DNA of 64,000 nt from Bifidobacterium subtile (lineage in GTDB: Bacteria > Actinomycetota > Actinomycetes > Actinomycetales > Bifidobacteriaceae): the NCBI RefSeq assembly GCF_000741775.1, contig NZ_JGZR01000006.1:186001-250000 (forward strand), written 5' to 3'. Below are positions 38,847-47,924 of the stretch, in pieces. Position numbers and translations under genes: made by a program. Position 1 is the stretch's first letter. Every line of letters begins with the position of its first letter. The notes below the pieces were generated by a model that was not told where the DNA came from, searched no databases, and worked only from the letters and a program-made list of their open reading frames with translations.

Positions 38847-39368
38847 ATGAGTTGGATTATTGCTCTGCATGTCATCGGTTCCGTGTTCATCATCGGCCCG
38901 CTGGCCGTGCTGCCCATGACCGGGTTGCGCGCCATCCGCGAGGGCAGTTCGGCGCAGGTGCGCGGCCTATCGCGCACAGTGATGGTGCTCGGCTGGCTGA
39001 CCGCGCTGGTCAGCGCGTTCGGCGTGGTCGGTTTCTACGTGATGAATCCGGCATACCGCGATAAGCTCGGCACGGCTTGGCTCGTGTGGTCGGTTGTGCT
39101 GACGCTGATTGCCCTCGTGCTCACGCTCGCCGTTGTCGTGCCGCAGATGAATGCTGCTGCCAAGGCGATTGAAGGGCGCAAAACTTCTGCTGCCGCAATG
39201 TTCAGTTCGGACGCCTCGCTCCCAGGCGACTTGGACGGCTCGGCTATCGCAGCCAACGCAGGCTCCGATTCGGCTGTGGCCCACCGCCAATACGCCGTCA
39301 TCTCAGCCGGCTCAGGTATTGTCTCGCTGCTGTTCGTCGCAGTAGCCGTCCTCATGGTGATTCGGTAG
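38847..39368 (+). CDS. Small membrane protein, DUF2269-like
   Basis: A 173-residue protein with four predicted membrane helices: WIIALHVIGSVFIIGPLAVL, VMVLGWLTALVSAFGVVGF, LVWSVVLTLIALVLTLAVVV, and IVSLLFVAVAVLMVIR at the C-terminus. The helix 1 pattern with His and the overall size fit the DUF2269 group, whose role is unknown. ATG 38847 has no ribosome binding site, but TATAGT ends seven bases before it, which suggests a leaderless message. It lies 83 bases after the P-type ATPase gene and may have its own promoter. Confidence 0.65.
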   Translation: MSWIIALHVIGSVFIIGPLAVLPMTGLRAIREGSSAQVRGLSRTVMVLGWLTALVSAFGVVGFYVMNPAYRDKLGTAWLVWSVVLTLIALVLTLAVVVPQMNAAAKAIEGRKTSAAAMFSSDASLPGDLDGSAIAANAGSDSAVAHRQYAVISAGSGIVSLLFVAVAVLMVIR

Positions 39369-39382
39369 CGGCTTCCTATTGG

Positions 39383-39840
39383 GATTTATTAAGCACATTG
39401 TGGGAATTTTACAGGTTTTTGTGTCCCGATGCCTAAGACAGCGAACTTGAAAACGGCGGTATTCCGCCAAAACGCTGCGGGCTCAATGAGGTGTCTACTT
39501 TGGCAGGTGCTTAATAGACGAAAAAACTGCTTAAAAGATGGCGATGACTTGAATTAGCCACTCGAATTAACCAAGGAATATACGGTAATTTGCGCAGAAT
39601 GTTCGAAGCGACGTCATAACCATGCGATGAGGCTCCAAGGCACTCCAAATCGCGAGAATTTTCGCACTTTTGCTTCTCAAAGCGTTTATTAAGCAGTTTT
39701 TTCGTCTATTAAGCACTTCGCAAAGTATGACCGGAATACATCATATAGAGGAATGGCGGAATATCAACGTTCTTTCGATGCGCTTGACGGTCAGGAGGAA
39801 GCTTCAAGCAGCGAAATCGCCCATGAAGTGCTTAATAAAT
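39383..39840. repeat. Long nested inverted element, family H
   Basis: Copies of TATTAAGCAC occur at 39383-39397 (plus), 39507-39534 (minus, doubled), 39685-39718 (plus, doubled) and 39825-39840 (minus). The inner pair 39507-39534 and 39689-39716 is a perfect 28-base inverted repeat 154 bases apart. The outer pair 39386-39397 and 39828-39839 is a perfect 12-base repeat. The arms are AT rich, unlike the genome. It fills the gap between the DUF2269 gene and the ferredoxin-NADP reductase gene. A short open frame at 39670-39930 crosses the repeats and is not believable as a gene. Confidence 0.88.
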
Positions 39841-40011
39841 ACGCAAACGAAAGAATCTTGCCTCAATGAGGCGCACGAGACGCAATGTATGGAGAGGCTG
39901 CGCACCCACGTACGGAGGAACGGTGGGTGATGCGTGCGAAAGTAGCTGTTGACAGCGCTGACGACAAAGAGCCCCTGTCGCCGGCGCAGGGTTTGCGATA
40001 ACCTAGAGCGC

Positions 40012-41478
40012 GTGACTGAGAATGTGAACGAGAATAACGAATTGCGCATCGCCGTCGTCGGCGCTGGCCCCGCCGGCGTCTACTCCTCCGATATCTTCCT
40101 GCGCCAGCTGAGGAAAACCGGCGAGGAACTTGGGCTGGGGACCAAGGCGCGCATCGATCTGTTCGAGAAGCTGCCGGTGCCCTTCGGCCTCGTGCGCTAC
40201 GGGGTGGCCCCCGACCACCCGAGCATCAAATTCATCGCCGATGCGCTTGAGAAGACGCTCGACAACCCGGACATTCATCTGTATTGCGATGTGGAATTCG
40301 GCAGGGACATCACCCTTGATGATCTGCTGGCTCGTTATGACGCGGTGCTGTTCGCAACGGGTGCCGTCGCGGACAAGCCGCTGCTGATTCCGGGGGCCGA
40401 CTTGCAGGGCGTGTTTGGCGCCGCGCGCTTCGTCGAATGGTACGACGGCTACCCCACGGGCGCACGCGAGTGGCCGCTCGACGCCGAGCAGATTGCGGTC
40501 ATCGGCGGCGGCAATGTGGCGATGGACGTGGCCCGCGAGCTCATGCGCAACGCCGAGGATCTCAAGGCTCGCACCGACATCCCCGACAACGTGTACGAGG
40601 GCATCAAAGCCAACAAGGTCAAGGAGTTGCACCTGTTCATCCGACGCGGTGTGGCGCAGGCGAAGTTCTCGGTGCAGGAGCTGCGCGAGATGGAGAAGCT
40701 GCCCGGTGTGCAGCTCGTCATCAACGAGGACGATTTCGACTTGGATGATGAAACCGTCGAACGGGCGAGCGCGAACAAGCTGACCCGCCAGATGGTCGAA
40801 GAGCTGTTCGCGATTCGCGAGATGGCCGAGGATATGGAGGATGACGGCGGCGTTGATTTCGAAGGGAATCCGGCCAACCGCAAGTACTACCTCCATTTCA
40901 ACGCCGATCCTGTAGAGATCATCGGCGCTGATGGCAAGGTCGCGGCCATTCGCGTCGAGCGCACTGAAACCGGAGCTGATGGCACGATGCATCGCACTGG
41001 CGAGTTCGAAGACATCCCCGTGCAGTCCGTCTATCATGCGATTGGCTACAAGCCGGCCAGCGTGCCGGACGTCGCCTACGACGAGGCTCGCACGGTGCTG
41101 GCGAACGATGGCGGCCGGATTCTTGCTGCTGCTTCCGGCGAGGCGGAATCGGCGGAGGTGCTGCCGCGTTTGTACGCGACCGGCTGGGCGAAGCGCGGCC
41201 CGATCGGCCTCATCGGCTCGACCAAGTCCGATGCGCTGCTCATCGTGACCAATATGCTTGACGATTTCTCGAAGGAAGGCGCTGCCGGCCGCATTGCGCC
41301 AGACCGCGACCCGGCGTCCATCGACCAGCTGCTTGCCTCGCGCGGCGTCACGCCGATTGATTTCGCCGGATGGAAGCGCATCGACGCCTTCGAACGCTCC
41401 GAAGGCGCCAAGGAAGGGCGCGAGCACAAGAAGGTCGTGGAACCCGAGGAGCTGCGTCGCCTGGCGCACGGCGAGTGA
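40012..41478 (+). CDS. Ferredoxin/flavodoxin-NADP+ reductase, FprA type
   Basis: A 488-residue flavoprotein. The FAD-binding GxGxxG is in RIAVVGAGPAGVYSSDIFL near residue 13. LPVPFGLVRYGVAPDHPSIK is characteristic of the adrenodoxin-reductase-like FprA group. The NADP site is in AVIGGGNVAMDVARELMR. WAKRGPIGLIGSTKSDA and a GITPIDFAGW-like end complete the match. GTG 40012 has no ribosome binding site; AT-rich bases (GATAACC) lie just before it, so translation may be leaderless. It moves electrons between NADPH and ferredoxin or flavodoxin. Confidence 0.93.
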   Translation: MTENVNENNELRIAVVGAGPAGVYSSDIFLRQLRKTGEELGLGTKARIDLFEKLPVPFGLVRYGVAPDHPSIKFIADALEKTLDNPDIHLYCDVEFGRDITLDDLLARYDAVLFATGAVADKPLLIPGADLQGVFGAARFVEWYDGYPTGAREWPLDAEQIAVIGGGNVAMDVARELMRNAEDLKARTDIPDNVYEGIKANKVKELHLFIRRGVAQAKFSVQELREMEKLPGVQLVINEDDFDLDDETVERASANKLTRQMVEELFAIREMAEDMEDDGGVDFEGNPANRKYYLHFNADPVEIIGADGKVAAIRVERTETGADGTMHRTGEFEDIPVQSVYHAIGYKPASVPDVAYDEARTVLANDGGRILAAASGEAESAEVLPRLYATGWAKRGPIGLIGSTKSDALLIVTNMLDDFSKEGAAGRIAPDRDPASIDQLLASRGVTPIDFAGWKRIDAFERSEGAKEGREHKKVVEPEELRRLAHGE

Positions 41479-41545
41479 GTAGGTCTGTGAAGTTGCGGCG
41501 TACTGCGTCTAGCGGAGCCGTATGCAGCGCAGTGTGATTCTGCGC

Positions 41546-41675
41546 ATTTTCCCGGGATTTTTACGAAATCGGGTTGTGTTGACCCCTGATTTCGCAAATT
41601 TCCCGGGATTTTTTGTTTTCGGGATGATTTGAGACCCATGATCTAAGGTCCTGATTTCGTAATTTCACGGGAAAA
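41546..41675. repeat. Four-copy inverted element, family E
   Basis: Units built on TTTCCCGGGATTTTTACG alternate plus, minus, plus, minus: 41546-41573, 41583-41608, 41597-41624, 41649-41675. Units 2 and 3 overlap through the palindrome TTTCCCGGGA. Each unit ends in an ATTTCGTAA-like arm. The block lies between the reductase gene and ppa. A short run of CTCTGAA repeats follows at 41693-41728. Confidence 0.85.
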
Positions 41676-41929
41676 TACAGTGTGCTACGACTCTGAACTC
41701 TGAACTCTGAGCTGGGCTCTGAATCTGTTTTGGGCGCTCGGATTAAATCCTTGCTGCGTCACTCTCCGCATCCCCCGCGCGCTCCAAAAGGTGATATCAT
41801 GAACAGCGGGTATGAGGTTCACCCTGGGCACACGGCCCGAACCGCCTTCGGGCTGATGACTTCTGCAGGGATGCAGAGTCATGTCATGTCCTCTTCTCCC
41901 TGGAATGATTCCCAAGGAGAGAGTGAGCA

Positions 41930-42439
41930 ATGGCTGATACTTTCACCGTCACCATTGAAATTCCGCGCGGTTGTCGCAATAAATACGAGGTGGATCACGA
42001 AACCGGCAGGCTGCATCTTGACCGGACGCTGTTCACGTCGATGGGATATCCGGCGGATTACGGTTTCATCGATGGTACGCTCGGTCAGGATGGCGACCCG
42101 CTTGACGCCCTCGTGCCGCTGCCCGAATCGGTGTTTCCCGGCTGCGCCGTGGAATGCCGGCCCGTGGGCATGATGGTGATGACCGACGAGCATGGCCCGG
42201 ACGCGAAAATCCTGTGCGTGCCTGCGGATGTGCGCTATGACGCGATTCAAGACATCGACGATATCGGCGACTTCACCAAGGCCGAAATCGTCCATTTCTT
42301 CGCGCAGTACAAGGTGCTCGAACCGAACAAGCATGTCGATGGCGACATTCATTGGGAACCGCTGGCCAGCGCGCTTGACGAGGTCGCGGCGTCCTTCAAC
42401 CGCGCTACAGCAGCTGAATCCGTGGCTGCGACCGCCTGA
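41930..42439 (+). CDS. ppa: Inorganic pyrophosphatase
   Basis: A 169-residue protein of the soluble family I type; ATG 41930 follows AAGGAGAG. Conserved metal and substrate residues are in [42 protein letters not shown] and the Lys/Tyr region near [16 protein letters not shown], with [13 protein letters not shown]. It hydrolyses pyrophosphate from biosynthesis. The signature DGDPLD is complete. It stands between two repeat elements, so it is probably a single-gene unit. Confidence 0.97.
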   Translation: MADTFTVTIEIPRGCRNKYEVDHETGRLHLDRTLFTSMGYPADYGFIDGTLGQDGDPLDALVPLPESVFPGCAVECRPVGMMVMTDEHGPDAKILCVPADVRYDAIQDIDDIGDFTKAEIVHFFAQYKVLEPNKHVDGDIHWEPLASALDEVAASFNRATAAESVAATA

Positions 42440-42529
42440 AACAACGCCCATCTGAGGCATCGCCTGCTTGAGGAATCGTGGTCGAAGGCACAGCAGTCGC
42501 GCCCAGACATCCACGATGGTTCAGAATCA

Positions 42530-42659
42530 CGGCGTGCGACCGGCGTACAACCGATGTGCGACCGTCGTGTGACGTTTTACGATGTGCGGAATCGTTGATA
42601 TTCCGCCATTTGTGAGTCTCTGAAAACCGCACACGACGATAAAAACCGCACACGACGGC
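42530..42659. repeat. Inverted element, family F
   Basis: Units near CGTCGTGTGCGGTTTT: plus at 42562-42579 with a diverged plus copy at 42530-42540, minus at 42622-42640 and 42641-42659 directly adjacent. The centre (42593-42610) is the exact reverse complement of the 18 bases at 39752-39769 in element H. It lies between ppa and eno. Confidence 0.82.
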
Positions 42660-42728
42660 CTCCGCCGATCACGTAGGCAATTAAAAAAAATCAATACCCG
42701 ATTATCCACATATTGCTAAGGAGCAATC

Positions 42729-44015
42729 ATGAGCAACATCACCAATATTCACGCACGCGAGATCCTCGATTCGCGCGGCAATCCGACGCTCGAAGTCGAG
42801 CTGACCACGGCCGACGGGCAGATCGGACTTGGCTCCGTGCCTTCGGGTGCGTCCACCGGCGAGGCCGAGGCCTGGGAGCTGCGCGACGGCGACAAGCAGC
42901 GTTATGACGGCAAGGGCGTGCTGTCCGTCGTCGATAATGTCAATACGATTATCGCGGAAGCGGTGCGCGGGCTGGATGCCGCCGATCAGCGCGGCCTCGA
43001 CCGTGCGCTTATCGAGCTGGACGGCACGGACAACAAGAGCAAGCTGGGAGAGAACGCGATTCTGGGCGTCTCGCTTGCGGCTCTCCATGCTTCGGCGCAG
43101 TCGGCCGGGCTGCCGCTGTACCGCTATCTGGGCGGCACGAACGGCTTCACGCTGCCCGTCACCTGCATGAACGTGCTCAACGGCGGCGCGCACGCGGATT
43201 CGAACGTCGACATTCAGGAGTTCATGCTCGCGCCCATCGGCTTCGACACGTATCACGAGGCGCTGTGCGCGAATGTGGAGACCTACCACACGCTCAAGTC
43301 GATTCTCAAGGATCGCGGCCTAGGCACCGGACTGGGCGACGAGGGCGGTTTCGCGCCGAATCTCAAGTCCAACGCCGAGGCGATGGATCTGTTGGTCGAG
43401 GCCATCGACAAGGCCGGCTATCGCCCGGGCGAGCAGATCGCGCTGTGCTTCGACGCGGCGGCGAGCGAGTTCTATGACAAGGAGAAGGGCGTTTATCGCT
43501 TCGACGGCGATGAGCGCACCGGCGCGGAGATGGCTGACTACTATGAGAGCCTGCTCGCCAAGTACCCGCTCATCTCGATGGAGGATCCCTTCGAGGAGAA
43601 CGCTTGGGGCGACTTCGCCGCGCTGACCGCGAAGATCGGCGACAAGATGCAGATCGTCGGCGACGACATCTTCGTGACCAATCCGAAGCGGCTGCAGCGC
43701 GCCATCGAAGAGAAGACCGCGAACTCGCTGCTGGTCAAGCTCAACCAGATCGGCACCGTGAGCGAGACGCTTGACGCGATGAATCTGGCCTACCGCAACG
43801 GTTTCACCACTATGGTGTCGCACCGTTCGGGCGAGACGCCGGACGCGACGATCGCCGATCTGACCGTCGGCATGAACGCCATGCAGCTCAAGTCGGGTGC
43901 CCCGGCGCGCGGCGAACGCATCGCCAAGTACAACCAGCTCCTGCGCATCGAGGAGCGGCTGGGCGACGACGCGCAATACGCGGGCGCGAAGGCCTTCCCG
44001 CGCATAGCTGCGTGA
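42729..44015 (+). CDS. eno: Enolase
   Basis: A 428-residue protein; ATG 42729 follows AAGGAG. The whole family pattern is present: [48 protein letters not shown], the metal ligands in SMEDPFEEN and [22 protein letters not shown] with the catalytic Lys, and [16 protein letters not shown] near the end. It makes phosphoenolpyruvate from 2-phosphoglycerate in the lower part of the bifid shunt and glycolysis. In the phosphate-loop region it reads GSVPSGAST rather than the common AAVPSGAST. It is a single gene flanked by repeat elements on both sides. Confidence 0.98.
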   Translation: MSNITNIHAREILDSRGNPTLEVELTTADGQIGLGSVPSGASTGEAEAWELRDGDKQRYDGKGVLSVVDNVNTIIAEAVRGLDAADQRGLDRALIELDGTDNKSKLGENAILGVSLAALHASAQSAGLPLYRYLGGTNGFTLPVTCMNVLNGGAHADSNVDIQEFMLAPIGFDTYHEALCANVETYHTLKSILKDRGLGTGLGDEGGFAPNLKSNAEAMDLLVEAIDKAGYRPGEQIALCFDAAASEFYDKEKGVYRFDGDERTGAEMADYYESLLAKYPLISMEDPFEENAWGDFAALTAKIGDKMQIVGDDIFVTNPKRLQRAIEEKTANSLLVKLNQIGTVSETLDAMNLAYRNGFTTMVSHRSGETPDATIADLTVGMNAMQLKSGAPARGERIAKYNQLLRIEERLGDDAQYAGAKAFPRIAA

Positions 44016-44163
44016 GGCTGGGCTGATGGGGTCGATGCGGTCGATGGCATCGGTCGCTCGCTGGTATTCGCGGCAGGCGTTTGGACCTTGGGGCTGCTGC
44101 CCGTCCCTCGGTTCAGGCGCCTGCCGTTTTTCATACGCATACGCGCCCCCACTGAGACAGCAG

Positions 44164-44319
44164 ACGCCACAACGCCCGCATAGGGCCCGTTATCATGCGG
44201 GGAATGTGACGATAGCCGTTGCCTTTTGTACGGTAACCCGACCCTAACGTGCAAAAAGCTACGTTTCCCAAGTCGGTTTCGTGACTTTGTGCACGTCAGG
44301 TTCGAGTTAGCGTACAGAA
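44164..44319. repeat. Composite inverted element A+B, copy 2
   Basis: An A-type pair (minus 44164-44182, plus 44189-44211) is followed by four B-type units alternating plus, minus, plus, minus: 44224-44235, 44245-44256, 44287-44298, 44308-44319. Order and spacing repeat the block at 22191-22436, although the A part has lost two units. It lies between eno and htpX. Confidence 0.8.
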
Positions 44320-44384
44320 TGCGACGTACTTGCCTGCAGCGAACATTCAGCAAAAGTCCAGAGGGACTCTTTATTCTGCTCAAT

Positions 44385-45335
44385 ATGACTGGCAACTTGA
44401 AGGTACATGGGCATTTCAACGGGCTGAAAACCACGCTGCTGTTCGCGCTGATGTGGGCCGTCATCATGCTGATTTGGTGGCTTACCGGCGGCAGCCAAGG
44501 CACGCTCGGCATCTATATCGTTATTGGCCTGGCGACGACCTTCGGTTCGTACTGGTTCTCCGACAAGCTGGCCATCGCCTCGATGCACGCGCGCGAGGTC
44601 TCCGAGCAGGAGGCGCCGGTGCTCTACCGCGTGGTTCGCGAGCTGTCGGCCAAGGCCGGCAAGCCGATGCCGCGCATCACCATTGCCCCGACCATGAGCC
44701 CGAACGCTTTCGCCACCGGTCGCAACGAGCGGCACGCGGCGGTGTGCTGCACGCAGGGCATCCTGCAGATGCTCAATGAGCGCGAGCTGCGTGGCGTGCT
44801 CGGCCACGAGCTCATGCACGTCTACAATCATGACATTCTCACATCCGCCGTCGCGTCGGCGATGGCGACGGTCATTACATATCTAGGATATTCGCTCATG
44901 TACTTCGGCGGCGGGAACAGCCGGGACAATCGCAATGGCTCAGGCGGTGGCGGCCTCGGCGCGATCGGCATGCTCGTCAGCATGATTCTGGCTCCGATCG
45001 GCGCTTCGCTGATTCAGATGGCCATCTCTCGCACCCGCGAATTCGACGCCGACGAGGACGGCAGCCGGCTGACCGGCGACCCCGAAGCTCTCGCATCCGC
45101 GCTGAACAAGATTTCCGCCGGAGCCCAGGCCGAACCCATGCCGCAGACAGCCGGCACGCAAAGCGTTTCCGCCATGATGATTGCGAACCCCTTCTCCTCG
45201 CAGGGTTTCAGCCGCCTCTTCTCCACACACCCGCCGACCGACGAGCGCATTTCGCGCCTGATGCAGATGGCGCAGGAGATGCGCGAAAATGGCGTCGAGG
45301 CCGGTGGCGCGGGCGGTCCGCAGGTGGGGTACTGA
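44385..45335 (+). CDS. htpX: Membrane zinc metalloprotease HtpX
   Basis: A 316-residue protein. Two N-terminal helices (TTLLFALMWAVIMLIWWL; LGIYIVIGLATTFGSYWF) precede the catalytic site H141-E-L-M-H145, followed by helices around 155-175 and 190-215 and the Glu ligand region RTREFDADEDGSRLTGD. The C-terminus has the family's LFSTHPPTDERISRL. It degrades misfolded membrane proteins from the cytosolic side. ATG 44385 has no ribosome binding site; TATTCT seven bases before it could be a -10 of a leaderless message. Confidence 0.95.
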   Translation: MTGNLKVHGHFNGLKTTLLFALMWAVIMLIWWLTGGSQGTLGIYIVIGLATTFGSYWFSDKLAIASMHAREVSEQEAPVLYRVVRELSAKAGKPMPRITIAPTMSPNAFATGRNERHAAVCCTQGILQMLNERELRGVLGHELMHVYNHDILTSAVASAMATVITYLGYSLMYFGGGNSRDNRNGSGGGGLGAIGMLVSMILAPIGASLIQMAISRTREFDADEDGSRLTGDPEALASALNKISAGAQAEPMPQTAGTQSVSAMMIANPFSSQGFSRLFSTHPPTDERISRLMQMAQEMRENGVEAGGAGGPQVGY

Positions 45336-45344
45336 GGTATGGTT

Positions 45345-45510
45345 TGCACTACGGCGATTCCCGTTGGCGTAGTGCGAGCGAAACGCACACTGTGCATGGT
45401 AGCTTTTTGGCACAGAAACGTTGAAATTTCGCCGATGAGCTTCTATAGCGACATAACATGAAATGTGCGTTTTGTGCGCACTACGCAAGTCCGGCTTGCC
45501 ATAGTGCGCA
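45345..45510. repeat. Four-copy inverted element, family G
   Basis: Units built on GCGTAGTGCG alternate minus, plus, minus, plus: 45345-45356, 45366-45389, 45464-45488, 45498-45510. The inner pair extends to AAACGCACA in its arms. The loop holds CGTTGAAATTTCGCCGAT (45419-45436), similar at 14 of 18 bases to the core of element F. It lies between the convergent htpX and DUF3021 genes. Confidence 0.85.
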
Positions 45511-45521
45511 TCGATCATCGG

Positions 45522-46508
45522 CTACTCATCCAAATCATCGCGCTCGCGGCGGGTGCGTAGCGTGGCGTTCATGCGTTCGGTGAGCAGCCAGCCGTGCAGC
45601 ACGACGCCCAGCCAGATCAGGATATAGATGCCGACGAAGGATGCGGCGAACCCGGGGAAACGCTGCGGCGAAAGCATGACGTACCAGCGATTCGTAAGCA
45701 GCCAGCAGACCACGAGGCCGAAGGTGAGCGGGCAGTGGATGAGCAGAATCGCCCAATACGGGATTTGCAGTTTGAACAGCAGCGTCAGCTCGCCGATCAG
45801 CGCGGACATGACGAACAATGAGATCACGCTGAGCGGCGTGATGGGAATTGGTGGCTGATCGAGAATCTCAGCGAACAAAAAAACGAAGGAGCCGACGCCG
45901 ACGCCGAGCATGGCGTTGATGATGAGTTCACGCAGCACCGATGCCACGCGCGATTGCTTGTGCGATGGTAATGACATGTGCGGCTTCGCTGCGGCCGGAG
46001 TCAGCCCGGAGAGCTGCGACAGAAGTTGCTCGTGGGCTTGAGATGCCTCTTCGCTTGGCGACGGTATTTCGTCTTCGCCCAGCGGCATGGAAGCGTCGTT
46101 GATATCAGTTGAATCACTGCCCTCGAAGCTGGGGGAGCCAGCCGTCGTGCCTTTGCCGATGCCATTATCAATGACGCCGAAAGCCTCATTGTCGGTGTTC
46201 ACGATTGCGCCTTTGCCGCTGTTATTCGCTGGGGAAGTATGGCTCCGATCATTTCTAGCAATCTCCTTACCACCGCTATTCGCGCGAATCATGCCGCTGC
46301 TTTTGGCAGCGATGCCTCCATTGCCTGCGCCGCCGCTTGCGCAGCCGTTCGAGCCGTCGGTATCGTGCGCATCGGCCTCGTTGCTCGTGTTTTGCGTGCT
46401 GACCATGTCGTCTTGACCGCCCATTCTGCCAATTCCGGCCTCATCGCCATTCGTATTTGCTGCCGCGGCCGTATTCGTATTCGCGTCAATATTCGCATCC
46501 ATGCTCAT
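45522..46508 (-). CDS. DUF3021-family membrane protein with a long disordered N-terminus
   Basis: A 328-residue protein; the ATG ending at 46508 overlaps the LytTR gene stop by four bases and has GGAGG upstream. Residues 1 to about 185 are low complexity, rich in Asn, Asp, Gly, Ser and Ala. The C-terminal part has four membrane helices (INAMLGVGVGSFVFLFAEIL; PLSVISLFVMSALIGELTLL; AILLIHCPLTFGLVVCWLL; FVGIYILIWLGVVLHGWLL), which is the DUF3021 pattern. DUF3021 proteins usually sit beside a LytTR regulator, as here, and probably modulate it (family context). Ordinary members lack such an N-terminal extension. Confidence 0.82.
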   Translation of the reverse strand: MSMDANIDANTNTAAAANTNGDEAGIGRMGGQDDMVSTQNTSNEADAHDTDGSNGCASGGAGNGGIAAKSSGMIRANSGGKEIARNDRSHTSPANNSGKGAIVNTDNEAFGVIDNGIGKGTTAGSPSFEGSDSTDINDASMPLGEDEIPSPSEEASQAHEQLLSQLSGLTPAAAKPHMSLPSHKQSRVASVLRELIINAMLGVGVGSFVFLFAEILDQPPIPITPLSVISLFVMSALIGELTLLFKLQIPYWAILLIHCPLTFGLVVCWLLTNRWYVMLSPQRFPGFAASFVGIYILIWLGVVLHGWLLTERMNATLRTRRERDDLDE

Positions 46509-46960
46509 GCCTCCAAAGCCTCGCGCAGCGCGGGCACGTACCTGCGGCTTACGGTCTCGCGGATATCGCCGGACAGCCGCGCGGTCATATTGCCCGAATA
46601 GCTCGCCTCCAGCGATTCCAAGTGACGCAGATTGATGACGGCTTGACGCGATATCTGCACGAAATCCCGCACGGGGAGCTTCGCCATGAGTTTGACGAGC
46701 CGATTTCGGGTGGTCAGCGTCTGCGATGTGGTGCGCACCAGCAGATCCTCGCCGTGAACCGCGATGGTGACGATTGCTGATTTGCGCACGATTTCCAAGC
46801 GGTTCGCGGTTTCAATGGGAATCGTGGCCGAGGCGGTCTGCCCTATAGCCTCCACGGAGCGCATGAGCGCGGAAACCGCGGGCGTGGGGCTGGCCGCCTC
46901 GACGATGACGTTCACCTCGCCGTCAGCGAGCTCCGGATTCGCCCTGAAGATAATGCTCAC
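46505..46960 (-). CDS. LytTR DNA-binding response protein
   Basis: A 151-residue protein read from a GTG ending at 46960; a G-rich stretch lies just upstream and the start overlaps the permease gene by 38 bases. The C-terminal 95 residues form the LytTR domain (IVTIAVHGEDLLVRTTSQTLTTRNRLVKLMAKL, then FVQISRQAVINLRHLESLEASYSGNMTARL...VSRRYVPALREAL). The N-terminal part has no receiver domain. It is the small LytTR type encoded with DUF3021 and ABC exporter genes and probably regulates this operon. No binding site was identified. Confidence 0.88.
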   Translation of the reverse strand: MSIIFRANPELADGEVNVIVEAASPTPAVSALMRSVEAIGQTASATIPIETANRLEIVRKSAIVTIAVHGEDLLVRTTSQTLTTRNRLVKLMAKLPVRDFVQISRQAVINLRHLESLEASYSGNMTARLSGDIRETVSRRYVPALREALEA

Positions 46961-47924
46961 CGCGCCCCCGCCTCTGATTCGTTGTGGACAATTGCCTTGC
47001 CCCCAATCGTACGAGCAGGACGGCCAATACGATAATCACGGTGATGCAGGCGAGCAGCGCGAGGTCCTGGGCAGGCGTGGTGAGCGAGCCGCCGATTTCG
47101 TATCCGATGCCCATATCCTTGCGGAAGTTCTGCGCGACGGATGCCGGAACCGCGCTAAATGCGTCCGATATGGTGTCGCCCAGCAGCAGCCGGCGGAAGA
47201 GCGAGGCGGAGTACGCGCCCGGCCAGAGCTTCATAACATGCTGTGCGCCGGCGGGCACTGCGCCGAGCGGTACGTAGACGCCGCTCAAGAAGCCGGCCGC
47301 CGTGCCGATGACGGTGCCCAGGCTCGAATTCGCGCGCTGCGTCGAGATCGAGACGGTGAGGGCGAAGGCCAGCGCCGCGCCGAAAATCGCGGCAAGCGCT
47401 ATCAAGCCGAGCAGCTTCGCGTCGGTGGCCGGGTTGCGCCAGGGAAGCGTCACGTGGTCGACCACGGTGAAATACGCTCCGGTGACGGCCAGCACGATGA
47501 GCTGCATGACGAGGCCGATGATCGCGGAGCTGGCAAGATAGGACGCCTGTATCCGCCACGGCGAGCGGCAGGCGAGGCGGAAGTCGTCGGTCAGGCCGTT
47601 TTCGCGGTCATAGACCATCTGGCTCATGCCGGTCAGGGGCGTGGTGATGGCGGTGATTGACAGGATGCCGCCTATCAGCCACGGGTCGAGCAGGTCGCTG
47701 ACGGTGATGGGAGTTGCTGTGCTGGCTGCGGCTGAGCCGTGTGCGGCTGCCGCGCTGGCGGCTGCGTTGCCGGCGTTCATGGCATCGGTCCAGTTGCCTT
47801 CCAAAGTCTGCTTGAGGAAGACGACATACAGCACGAAGGCGATAAGCGCGCCGAGCAGCGAGAACAGCATATTCGTGCGATTGCGGGTGAAGAGCAGCAG
47901 GTTGCGTTTGGTGAGGGCGATCAT
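46923..47924 (-). CDS. ABC-2 type exporter permease
   Basis: A 333-residue membrane protein from the ATG ending at 47924, overlapping the ATPase gene stop by four bases, with AAGGAG upstream. About six helices: TNMLFSLLGALIAFVLYVVF, a second near WLIGGILSITAITTPLTG, and four more in the C-terminal half, ending LALLACITVIIVLAVLLVRLG. The large loop after helix 1 and the pattern FRLACRSPWRIQASYLASSAI fit ABC-2 exporters of drug or polymer type. It works with the ATPase encoded upstream. The substrate is unknown. Confidence 0.88.
   Translation of the reverse strand: MIALTKRNLLLFTRNRTNMLFSLLGALIAFVLYVVFLKQTLEGNWTDAMNAGNAAASAAAAHGSAAASTATPITVSDLLDPWLIGGILSITAITTPLTGMSQMVYDRENGLTDDFRLACRSPWRIQASYLASSAIIGLVMQLIVLAVTGAYFTVVDHVTLPWRNPATDAKLLGLIALAAIFGAALAFALTVSISTQRANSSLGTVIGTAAGFLSGVYVPLGAVPAGAQHVMKLWPGAYSASLFRRLLLGDTISDAFSAVPASVAQNFRKDMGIGYEIGGSLTTPAQDLALLACITVIIVLAVLLVRLGARQLSTTNQRRGRGEHYLQGESGAR

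Noticed and set aside
39670..39930. An 86-codon frame between the DUF2269 and reductase genes
   Set aside because: It reads through the arms of the inverted element H; the product has no recognisable features.
42702..42710. DnaA boxes as a sign of an origin (TTATCCACA here and TTATCCACG at 60804-60812)
   Set aside because: They are single, far apart and not accompanied by dnaA, dnaN or an AT-rich unwinding region. Chance matches are likely.
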